From assembly GCA_019056785.1 (NCBI GenBank), contig DXJV01000015.1:1-41756 (forward strand): DNA of 41,756 bases, in the 5' to 3' direction. Numbering within the stretch: the first letter of the stretch is position 1; every line of letters begins with the position of its first letter. Shown here piece by piece: positions 26,457 through 33,697 of this stretch. This stretch comes from Candidatus Heimdallarchaeota archaeon (lineage in GTDB: Archaea; Asgardarchaeota; Heimdallarchaeia; JABLTI01). The notes below the pieces were generated by a model that saw nothing but the letters and a program-made list of their open reading frames with translations, did no database searches and was not told the DNA's origin. Position numbers and translations under genes: made by a program.

Positions 26457-27194
26457 TTATCGTATCAAAGTTATGTCGCCATTACTAATTATTTCTTCTT
26501 TTCCATCTAATTCGATGATCAAGTCACCAGAATCAGTAATGCCTTTTTCAATACATTCAGCGCCCTTACCAAAGAGTTCGGTGAAGATTTTCTGCCCGAA
26601 AGTTAAGGAACGCTCTTTCCATTCTTGTTTCAAATCTCGAAGGTTATTCGTTTCCAGTTCCTCCATGACATTCGCAACAGCCCGGAGAATGAGGTCCTTA
26701 ACTAATTTTATTGACACTCTTTCTCCTTTGGCCTCGAGTAAAGAAGTAGCAATATTTCGAGTCTCATCGGAAAGTGTCTGCACTCGGATATTGACATTGA
26801 AACCTATTCCAACGACAAGATAATTTATTTCCTCATTCTGAGCATTCATGTCAATTAAAATGCCACCAATTTTCTTCCCATTCAACATGATGTCATTTGG
26901 CCACTTCACTTTGAAAGGCAACGCGAATTTTTCTTCAAGTAATTTAGCTATCTCAAGACCCAAACGAACAGAAAAGCCATGAAAGAGTTTAACAGGCAAA
27001 GGTTTCTGAATGATAACAGAGAGATACAAGCCCCCGACAGGTGATTCCCAGCGTCTCCCGGTTCGTCCCAAGCCTTTTATTTGTTTTTCGGCAATAATAA
27101 CAGTTCCATGAGCGTTTTGCTGGCTTTTAGCAATTTTGACAGCCAATTTTTGCGTTGATTCAACTTCGTAATGGATCTCTTCCTTGAAAAGCAT
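26457..27194 (-). CDS. birA: Biotin--[acetyl-CoA-carboxylase] ligase
   Basis: A 245-residue catalytic biotin ligase that adenylates biotin and attaches it to the carrier lysine. It has the biotinyl-AMP loop GRTGRRW (residues 43-49), SPVGGLYLSV, and VKWPNDIMLNGKKIGGIL. The N-terminal DNA-binding domain of bacterial BirA is absent, so it is not a repressor of the bifunctional type. It converges on the hydrolase gene with only 2 bases between the stops, and its obvious client is encoded two genes away. The ATG follows GAGGG with a very short leader from a TATA box at 27224-27236. Confidence 0.93.
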   Translation of the reverse strand: MLFKEEIHYEVESTQKLAVKIAKSQQNAHGTVIIAEKQIKGLGRTGRRWESPVGGLYLSVIIQKPLPVKLFHGFSVRLGLEIAKLLEEKFALPFKVKWPNDIMLNGKKIGGILIDMNAQNEEINYLVVGIGFNVNIRVQTLSDETRNIATSLLEAKGERVSIKLVKDLILRAVANVMEELETNNLRDLKQEWKERSLTFGQKIFTELFGKGAECIEKGITDSGDLIIELDGKEEIISNGDITLIR

Positions 27195-27223
27195 ACTTAA
27201 ACCCTCGAAACGAATTGTTCTTC

Positions 27224-27236
27224 GTTATATAAAAAG
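27224..27236 (-). promoter_or_regulatory. TATA box of birA
   Basis: On the minus strand this reads CTTTTTATATAAC. A start about 25 bases downstream would leave a leader of roughly 11 bases containing GAGGG before the ATG at 27194. Confidence 0.5.
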
Positions 27237-27340
27237 CTTAACCAATTAAATTACTTTCCTTTTATGATAATCAAAATGTTAAGAATCTTCTTAAAAGAAA
27301 AAAAGGGAACTTTCTGTACAGCGAAAAATTCTTGACAGTA

Positions 27341-27351
27341 ATTATTTAAAG
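27341..27351 (+). promoter_or_regulatory. TATA box of the speD-bpsA operon
   Basis: ATTATTTAAAG is centred near 27346 and predicts a start at about 27371, immediately before AAGGAG (27373-27378). This supports the TTG at 27389 as the speD start rather than the upstream TTG at 27359. Confidence 0.55.
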
Positions 27352-27388
27352 AAAGCATTTGTTGTGTTATTTAAGGAGCCAGAACCAT

Positions 27389-27769
27389 TTGCCTAAAGAA
27401 GCAACAGAAAAATATCCATTAAAAAAACCCCTCGAGGTCAAAGAACTGCTAATTGACCTGTACGGGTGCAGAGCAGACATTAATGATGAGACCAAACTAC
27501 TGACGCTGGTAACAGAAGCAGCAAAAAAAGCAGGAGCACATGTGCTGCAAGCATCGGTTCATCGCTTTTCCCCCATGGGTTGTAGTGTTATTGTCATCCT
27601 TAAAGAAACACACATCTCAATCCACACCTGGCCAGAATTCAAATTCGCAGCAATTGATATTTTTCTGTGTGGAGAATCCTTAGACCCTTATACTGCTTGG
27701 GAACATCTCAAAGTGGCTCTGCAGCCGGAAACATTCACAATTAAGGAACATCCAAGGGTAATAAAATAA
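27389..27769 (+). CDS. speD: S-adenosylmethionine decarboxylase-like proenzyme with Thr at the processing site
   Basis: A 126-residue class IB SpeD homologue. SpeD cleaves itself at Glu-Ser to form a pyruvoyl group and decarboxylates S-adenosylmethionine, giving the aminopropyl donor for polyamines. Here the site reads KETHISIHTWPE, so Thr74 stands where Ser63 is in the Thermotoga enzyme. His79 and Cys94 (IFLCG) match the other catalytic positions with identical spacing. Either processing occurs at Thr, the enzyme is inactive, or it has another role. The TTG start has AAGGAG 10 bases upstream. bpsA follows after 23 bases, which supports a role in polyamine supply. Confidence 0.88.
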   Translation: MPKEATEKYPLKKPLEVKELLIDLYGCRADINDETKLLTLVTEAAKKAGAHVLQASVHRFSPMGCSVIVILKETHISIHTWPEFKFAAIDIFLCGESLDPYTAWEHLKVALQPETFTIKEHPRVIK

Positions 27770-27792
27770 GAAAGAAAGGATAGTTAGAACCG

Positions 27793-28971
27793 GTGAAAAA
27801 TGACCCGTCTAAGGTTAAAAGAGGAGGAGAGGAACTTCTCACAGAGATTGCTCTGAAAGCAAAAGTTGCCGAAGGGAAAGAAAGTATCCGGAGGGTTTTA
27901 AGGGAAATATTTCGTAAAGGAACGATTGGCACAAAAAGTCTTGCAAAAAGACTTTTCCTTCCTGTTCCAACAATAGCAGCAATTCGAAATGAACTAGAAA
28001 AAGAAGAATTGATTACCAGGACAGAGCGGGGGGCAGTGCTTACAGAAAAAGGGCTGAAATTTGTTACGAAAGATTTACAATTTCGTTTCATAGAAGATTT
28101 GCGTTGTAAAAGATGCTTCGGTCGAACGATTGGCTCGCCGGGAAACTTTGATGAATTAATTACCCAGATGAAGGATTTTGGGAGCAGGAGACCACGACCA
28201 TTGACTGAATTTGATCAAGCTTTTGCTCGGCCAATAACTGCCTTAAATCGGGCCTTTTTAATGCTTGAAAATGATGACTTGGAAGGGCGCTCTGTTCTTT
28301 TACTGGGAGATGATGATTTCACCTCTCTTGCCATTGGATTGTTACAGTTGAATGTTAAAGTAACTGTGATCGATATAGATCAACGCCTTTTAGATCTAAT
28401 TTCCAACATTGCTTCTGAGAGAAATTTCCAGATAGAGTGCTTAAAACACGACTTACGCGAACCTTTGCCAGCAAGCTTGCACAGCAAATTTGATACAATA
28501 CTTTTGGACCCACCATATACACCAAACGGCTTGACCTTATTTCTCTCGAGAGCCGTACAAGCATTGAAACAAGAACCCAATCGCCGGATCTATTTATCAT
28601 TTGTCCATCGGCCACCCAATGAAATGCTCCTGCTTCAAAAAACGATCCTCGAAATGGGACTAGTTTTCAGCCAACTTCTTCCAGGGTTCAATATCTACGA
28701 AGGGTCTGAAATGCACGGGAATACAACAGCAATGATAATCTTAACCACAACTTCTGAAACACGACCATCGCTCACCACCACGAGCTTTCGAAAGGAAATT
28801 TATACCGGTGAAGTAAATCCCACAATTCGAACCTATCGTTGCGTAAATGGTCACACCATTCTCGTAGGAAAATCAACAATTATCCATACTATCGAGGAGC
28901 TAAAAGAGAAAGGTTGCCCCATTTGTGGGTCAAAAAAGCGTTTTCTCCGGATAAAACGTGAAACAAAATGA
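27793..28971 (+). CDS. bpsA: Branched-chain polyamine synthase (N4-bis(aminopropyl)spermidine synthase)
   Basis: A 392-residue BpsA/DUF43-family enzyme, which transfers aminopropyl groups from decarboxylated S-adenosylmethionine onto an internal nitrogen of spermidine to make branched polyamines. It has an N-terminal winged-helix-like region (about residues 43-77), a Rossmann-type catalytic domain with LLGDDDFTSLAI (GDDD near residue 173) and ILLDPPYTPNG (near 237-247), and a C-terminal Cys-rich tail with RCVNGH and CPICGSKK suggesting a zinc site. The GTG start has AAAGGA about 12 bases upstream. It forms an operon with speD. Branched polyamines are known chiefly from thermophiles, so this hints at a warm habitat. 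Confidence 0.9.
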   Translation: MKNDPSKVKRGGEELLTEIALKAKVAEGKESIRRVLREIFRKGTIGTKSLAKRLFLPVPTIAAIRNELEKEELITRTERGAVLTEKGLKFVTKDLQFRFIEDLRCKRCFGRTIGSPGNFDELITQMKDFGSRRPRPLTEFDQAFARPITALNRAFLMLENDDLEGRSVLLLGDDDFTSLAIGLLQLNVKVTVIDIDQRLLDLISNIASERNFQIECLKHDLREPLPASLHSKFDTILLDPPYTPNGLTLFLSRAVQALKQEPNRRIYLSFVHRPPNEMLLLQKTILEMGLVFSQLLPGFNIYEGSEMHGNTTAMIILTTTSETRPSLTTTSFRKEIYTGEVNPTIRTYRCVNGHTILVGKSTIIHTIEELKEKGCPICGSKKRFLRIKRETK

Positions 28972-29097
28972 CTTTCTTGAGAGAAAAATCGATTTAATTA
29001 AGCAATAGGCAATTGTTTTTAACGAACAACATATAAAAAAACAGATTTTTTTGCAATAGTCGTAAGCTTTTTTAATCGGAAAAAGACACAAATACCG

Positions 29098-29145
29098 CCT
29101 CTTAACCAAAAAAGATTCAACTCTTTTTTTCTTCTGGTTAAGGGG
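29098..29145. terminator. Bidirectional terminator-like hairpin between convergent genes
   Basis: The 214-base gap between bpsA and the convergent coiled-coil gene holds a long inverted repeat. CCTCTTAACCA (29098-29108) pairs with TGGTTAAGGGG (29135-29145) with one wobble. An inner AAAAAAGA/TCTTTTTT stem closes a TTCAAC loop (29116-29121). A/T runs on both strands suit termination in either direction. Confidence 0.5.
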
Positions 29146-29185
29146 CCTCCCTCCCCCTATCTTTCTGTTAATAAGTCTGGTTAGT

Positions 29186-30790
29186 TTAAAACGCAAAATA
29201 GTCAATTTTCGGGAGAGCATTTTGCGGAAAGCGTGAGAGAAGAATACCTTCTGGAGTGATGGAAGCAATATCAGCTGCCTTTGAAATCCGGGGGTTCATA
29301 TTTTCCACCATGGTTTCTAATTGATTGAGATCCCTTATCAGACCATTCATTAATGAATAACGTAAGATACTGCTCGGGGTAAGCGCTTCATAAATTGGAA
29401 TGGAAAGTGCTGTGGAGATTTCTTGCCGAAAGACACCAAAAGTAGCATCAGCCACCGGACGCAAATGGACATCTTTGTAGATTTTCCGGATAGCATGGGG
29501 AGGAACGCCTTTAAAAGCGAACAAATAAAGGTTGGAGGTCACAGAGTCGTAAAACATTTCATGAATAACTCCAATAAGGCTTCTGTCGGGAGCCAAGACA
29601 CGTTTTCCTAGTAAATTTACCTTTTCAGCCAAAGTCATGACTTGAGCATTGTTGTTTATTTTGGCTTCGTTGTTGCTGATTCTGATTTCCGTTTTTCCCA
29701 CAGCAGCATAATAGGAATTAATAAGCCTGAAAAGATCCACACCAATTTTATTCTCGATAGAAAACCGCACCACGTGTTCTGGTTGGAGCGCTTCTTCCAA
29801 TGGAACGCGATATCTGTTGTGAATTAATTTTTGGATTTTTTCCTCAATGACTTTGGGATTCATTGATGTTTTAAGCTCAGGTGGCCCGGTAACAGCAATG
29901 TCGCGGAGAATCGCAAGGGAAGGTCTGTCTGTGACAAAAACAGCATATTGCCTTCCGATTAAATTCACTTCTCCAACAAGTCTACCAACGAGAAGATTCT
30001 TCCATTTAACAGGAACATATCTTCGTGGTGGGGGGCGTATCGGCTCTTCATGGGGAGGGGGAACAAACTCCTCACGGGGCGGAGGAGGTTTAACCTCACT
30101 TTTTAAGGGGGCGAAATTAGAACTTGCTTTCTGAGCAGGTTGTACGGCCGGTTTAAGCCATTCATCTACGGTTTCAACTCCCACCAATGCTGAGAGTTGC
30201 TTAGCAGCCTCAGCAACATCTTTTTTAATTTTATTTAGTTTGTTTTTCTCCTCGGCCAATCCCCTTTTATTCTCGATTTTTGCTTCAACTTTTATCTCTT
30301 CAAGACGTTCTTCTATCCCTTCTTGTAATTGCTTTATTATCTCGAGTGTATCAGGGATGGCATTTAGAAATTCTTGCTTTTGATCTTCGAGTTTCATCGC
30401 TAAAATTTCATATTCCTTTTTCTTGCTTTTAAAGACGTTTTCAGAAATCGCGTTTGTTTCAAATAATTCATCTAGTTTTTTAAGACGAGTCTCAAGTTTC
30501 GCTTGTTCATTCTCTAAACCCTTAATCCGTTTTACAAGGCTAGTGACAGAATCACGGATGGCAGTTGGGTTGGGAGCAATGGCAGTTAAGGTAACAAATC
30601 CCTCACGTAATGAACTTTTTTCTTCTGCAACATCATAAGCAGCTGAATATTGTTCTTTTAATTGCCCATAAAGTTGCGGGTCAATTTGCCCTTTCTCTTT
30701 GCGCTCTTCCAAAGCTTCAAGGAGTGCTTTGATGTACCGCCGGTCTAATTTTGCCAATTGAATCATTTGCTGCTTGGACACTTTAATCAC
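29186..30790 (-). CDS. Coiled-coil protein with proline-rich linker and PRC-barrel-like C-terminus
   Basis: A 534-residue soluble protein. Residues 1-215 are charged heptad-rich helices predicted to form coiled coil. Residues about 225-262 are a proline-rich linker with PPPPREE and PPPRR. Two beta-rich segments follow: one near 263-300 (GRLVGEVNLIGRQYAVFV), and a clearer PRC-barrel-like one near 395-450 (LLGKRVLAPDRSLIGVIHEMFYD). This combines, in reversed order, parts seen in the archaeal division protein CdvA, but I cannot claim homology. The GTG start sits 28 bases from a TATA box with no ribosome site, so it is probably leaderless. It could be a cytoskeletal or membrane-organising adaptor; the function is unknown. 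Confidence 0.65.
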   Translation of the reverse strand: MIKVSKQQMIQLAKLDRRYIKALLEALEERKEKGQIDPQLYGQLKEQYSAAYDVAEEKSSLREGFVTLTAIAPNPTAIRDSVTSLVKRIKGLENEQAKLETRLKKLDELFETNAISENVFKSKKKEYEILAMKLEDQKQEFLNAIPDTLEIIKQLQEGIEERLEEIKVEAKIENKRGLAEEKNKLNKIKKDVAEAAKQLSALVGVETVDEWLKPAVQPAQKASSNFAPLKSEVKPPPPREEFVPPPHEEPIRPPPRRYVPVKWKNLLVGRLVGEVNLIGRQYAVFVTDRPSLAILRDIAVTGPPELKTSMNPKVIEEKIQKLIHNRYRVPLEEALQPEHVVRFSIENKIGVDLFRLINSYYAAVGKTEIRISNNEAKINNNAQVMTLAEKVNLLGKRVLAPDRSLIGVIHEMFYDSVTSNLYLFAFKGVPPHAIRKIYKDVHLRPVADATFGVFRQEISTALSIPIYEALTPSSILRYSLMNGLIRDLNQLETMVENMNPRISKAADIASITPEGILLSRFPQNALPKIDYFAF

Positions 30791-30810
30791 GTTCAGGGAT
30801 TTCTTCCCAT

Positions 30811-30826
30811 TCTTTAAAATATAAGA
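30811..30826 (-). promoter_or_regulatory. TATA box of the coiled-coil/PRC gene
   Basis: On the minus strand this reads TCTTATATTTTAAAGA. Its centre is about 28 bases from the GTG at 30790, which fits a leaderless transcript. Confidence 0.5.
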
Positions 30827-30915
30827 AACATGCAGTTATTAAATAGTTTTCATAAAGAGAATTCTTTTATTATGAAAAGCTCTCAAAGTAGGATTAAAAA
30901 AAGGGCAAGTAGGCG

Positions 30916-31563
30916 ATGGTAATGAAAAAAATCATTTTGGCTTCGGGTTCTCCGAGAAGGCATGAATTACTCGAGCTATTACAGATTCCACATGAAGTTA
31001 TTCCTTGTAAAAACGACGAAGAAAAAAAGCTCCATAAAGAGTTACTAGAGCAACCGGCAAATAATCGTGGAACCATTCAACAAGAACTCCTTGAAGTTAG
31101 TTTTGAAAAAGTTCAATGCGTGTTAAAGTCTCTCCCCCGTGAGAAACAACAAGGAGCAATTATTATTGGTGCTGACACAGTTGTTGTCTGCGATGGTAAA
31201 ACAATTGGAAAACCAAGAACAAAGGAAGAAGCCATTCAAATGTTGCAACAAATCCTTGGAAAAGAACATTTGGTTTTTACCGCCCTCTCTGTTTTGGATG
31301 TCGATTCTAACCGCTTATTAACAGCAATAGAAAAGACTGTGGTAAGGATGGTCAATTTACCCGAAGAAAAAATAAGAGCATATGTAGAAGCTGAACATAT
31401 TTTGGACAAGGCAGGAGCGTATGCAATACAAGGCATAGGCTCAGCCTTAATTCCCCATATCGAAGGCTGTTATTACAATGTTATGGGCTTGCCGGTGAGC
31501 AGACTGGTGAAGATGTTGGAAGAACTTGGCTATGATTTCCTCGCACACGCCAAAAAATCCTGA
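30916..31563 (+). CDS. maf: Maf-like nucleoside-triphosphate pyrophosphatase
   Basis: A 215-residue Maf/Ham1-fold enzyme that hydrolyses non-canonical or modified nucleoside triphosphates (dTTP/UTP or m7GTP types) to monophosphates. ILASGSPRRHELL at the N-terminus, IIGADTVVVCDGKTIGKP mid-protein and the later KAGAYAIQGIGS with NVMGLPVSRL are family motifs, including the catalytic Asp of GADTVV. It is slightly longer than the common 190-200 residues because of a charged segment around residues 36-60. ATG 30916 is used; an ATG two codons later is equally possible. It is divergent from the coiled-coil gene. Confidence 0.92.
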   Translation: MVMKKIILASGSPRRHELLELLQIPHEVIPCKNDEEKKLHKELLEQPANNRGTIQQELLEVSFEKVQCVLKSLPREKQQGAIIIGADTVVVCDGKTIGKPRTKEEAIQMLQQILGKEHLVFTALSVLDVDSNRLLTAIEKTVVRMVNLPEEKIRAYVEAEHILDKAGAYAIQGIGSALIPHIEGCYYNVMGLPVSRLVKMLEELGYDFLAHAKKS

Positions 31564-31616
31564 AATTGAAAATTAAAGGAAAAGTATTTTATTAAGAATT
31601 GAAAGGAAAAAGGTAA

Positions 31617-33152
31617 TTGAAGACAGAAGAAAGCTTTTTATGTAAAAGCTTTTTTCGATTATTAAAAGTAAAGCAAAACGAGGGTTCAAAGTTGAATCAC
31701 AAGCGATTCCTAATGTTCATGGTTATTTGTACAATCTTAACAACAACAACTGTTCTTACAAGAATTGCGCAAAACGCCGAAGCAGTTGTCGAGGAGAGAG
31801 AGACCGGCTTCTTTACGCCAAAATATTCGGATATTTCCATTACAAAGAAAATCATCCATCGAAATGGCTCTCGCGTTGAGACCTATGACACTTTTGTTGA
31901 TGATAGTTTTACTATTGAGATCACTATCAACAATTTTGGCGCACAAGATTTGTACAACGTCACTTCGATTAACCCTGAATCAGACCTGCCGGCAATGGGT
32001 TATCAGAACAATTGGTTTGAAATTACAAATGACCCGAACAATAGCTGGAATCAGTTCAATTCAACAGATGTTGTCGTTTACACGTACATTATTACTCCCA
32101 AAAAGACGGGAACCTTCACTTTTGGTGCTGCCAACCTTACATACTCAAATGGCACAAACTATTTCACCATCTTTTCAAACAGCGTTAAATTTACAGTTTA
32201 TGAATCAGATGAAGATGTAAAAGTAGTTAAATCAGTCATAATTGATGGCGAAACTTTCAGCCCAGAAGGGAGAATAAAAGTTAAGCATAACTTTACTGTT
32301 TTAATTAATGTCACTAACTTTTATCGACAGAATGTAAACATCACCATTCAAGAGAACCCATTAAATAGCACTATCTTTGGTGTGAATGAGACGATACAAC
32401 TCGAAGAACAATTCTTTAGTGATGTAGCCCTGGGCGAAAGCGTAACCTTTGAATACAAAGTCCAAGCACTCATTAATGGCACCTATCAAATGCCGTATTG
32501 CAATGTCTCTTTTGTGTTGTCAGAAGGAGGTAGTGGAGTTAGATACTCGAATAATATTACACTCGAGATTTATAAGCCAATTTATGAAGGACCGGATTGG
32601 ACGAAAAAAATCCCCCTCCTCTCAGTTGAAAAATACTTCCAGACAAAAGACGAGGATGGCAACCTCATCAACTCCACACAATTGCACTATTTCAATACAA
32701 CACGAGAAGTAGTGACAATTATCATCAATATAACCAATGCAGGGGTTGTTCCTGCTCTTAACATTCGAGTGTCAGAACCGGTATACAACGATTGGGTATT
32801 CGAAACAAAAGGCGTGCCAGAAGTCTGGTTTATTGGTAATTTAACAAAAGGACAATCGAAGATCCTCAACTATACCATCTTCCCCCTAATAAATGGAATC
32901 TTCAAAATCGAACCAACAACAGTAACCTATGATTACCAGAATCAAGAAACACTACTACTCGAGAAAAATAACAAGCTCTACTCCAACATTCTGGAAATTG
33001 AGATCGAAGAATTTATTTCTGACCCTGACCTTCGCGCTGAATGGTGGATTTCAATTGGCATCAGTGTTGGCGTAATCTTTCTAGCTGTGATCCCCCTAAT
33101 TATTTCTATCGTACTATATCGACGACGCCGACCAACACAAAAAGGAACATAA
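31617..33152 (+). CDS. Secreted, C-terminally membrane-anchored surface protein with Ig-like repeats
   Basis: A 511-residue protein. A basic N-terminus is followed by a hydrophobic segment (about residues 31-50) ending in an Ala-rich cleavage-like stretch. A long beta-rich extracellular part with many NxT/NxS sequons follows, then a final transmembrane helix (about residues 478-502) and RRRRP, giving an outside ectodomain with a short cytoplasmic tail. The repeated pattern of polar beta strands (e.g. ITINNFG, ININITNAGVVPALNI) resembles DUF11/CARDB-type Ig domains. The TTG start follows GGAAAAAGG. It is probably an N-glycosylated cell-surface protein. The ligand is unknown, and it may be co-transcribed with maf across a 53-base gap. 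Confidence 0.75.
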   Translation: MKTEESFLCKSFFRLLKVKQNEGSKLNHKRFLMFMVICTILTTTTVLTRIAQNAEAVVEERETGFFTPKYSDISITKKIIHRNGSRVETYDTFVDDSFTIEITINNFGAQDLYNVTSINPESDLPAMGYQNNWFEITNDPNNSWNQFNSTDVVVYTYIITPKKTGTFTFGAANLTYSNGTNYFTIFSNSVKFTVYESDEDVKVVKSVIIDGETFSPEGRIKVKHNFTVLINVTNFYRQNVNITIQENPLNSTIFGVNETIQLEEQFFSDVALGESVTFEYKVQALINGTYQMPYCNVSFVLSEGGSGVRYSNNITLEIYKPIYEGPDWTKKIPLLSVEKYFQTKDEDGNLINSTQLHYFNTTREVVTIIINITNAGVVPALNIRVSEPVYNDWVFETKGVPEVWFIGNLTKGQSKILNYTIFPLINGIFKIEPTTVTYDYQNQETLLLEKNNKLYSNILEIEIEEFISDPDLRAEWWISIGISVGVIFLAVIPLIISIVLYRRRRPTQKGT

Positions 33153-33170
33153 ACTCACAATTATTGAAGG

Positions 33171-33200
33171 GATAAGAAAAAAACTTATCTCTTGTTTTTT
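33171..33200 (+). terminator. Hairpin terminator after the surface-protein gene
   Basis: GATAAG (33171-33176) pairs with CTTATC (33184-33189) around a 7-A loop and is followed by a T6 run. It lies 19 bases after the stop codon. The rest of the 233-base gap holds A/T-rich sequence and a TATA-like ATAAAATACT near 33352. Confidence 0.55.
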
Positions 33201-33388
33201 ACCCTTATTTTTTTCTGCAAATGACTTTTTATGTTAGAAAATTGAAAATTACTGAGAGCGAGTAGCAACAAGAAAAGAATTTTCGCTAGAAGAAGCCTAT
33301 TTAGAGGCTATTTCTTGAATAATTTCTAAAAATTAATAAAAGGAATAGTAATAAAATACTATTATTAACAGCAAATTAAAACTGTGTG

Positions 33389-33655
33389 ATGAAAAGTATG
33401 GTTAAAGAAAAAAGATTGAGAATTTTGCATGACGAAGCAATTCCAGAAGGGGAAATAGGACTGAACCCCAAATTAAAAAATGAATTGGATATAAAAACAA
33501 AAGCTGAAGTAGTTGTTGCTAAGAAGAGATTCGTCTTTAAAGTAAAAACAAAAACCACACTACCGGAAGACAAGATCTTTGGCAATCCAGAGGACCTGTT
33601 GAAAAAAGGCATACAAAACAATTCAATTGCGACAGTGCGTGCTCCTTTAAATTAA
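33389..33655 (+). CDS. Small basic protein, unknown
   Basis: An 88-residue Lys-rich protein with alternating hydrophobic strands (LRILH, AEVVVAKKRFVFKVKTKT) and two short helices. The segment IPEGEIGLNPKLKNELDI followed by a strand is reminiscent of small beta-barrel domains that begin with a 'conserved Pro-Gly turn, helix, strand' arrangement. I do not recognise a family. ATG 33389 is used; GTG 33386 and ATG 33398 are alternatives, and the TATA-like box about 30 bases upstream suggests little or no leader. It converges on the Get3-like gene. Confidence 0.5.
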   Translation: MKSMVKEKRLRILHDEAIPEGEIGLNPKLKNELDIKTKAEVVVAKKRFVFKVKTKTTLPEDKIFGNPEDLLKKGIQNNSIATVRAPLN

Positions 33656-33697
33656 TTCGTTTGTAAAGAAGAAGAGAGAAAAGAGCAAGCGAGCTTT

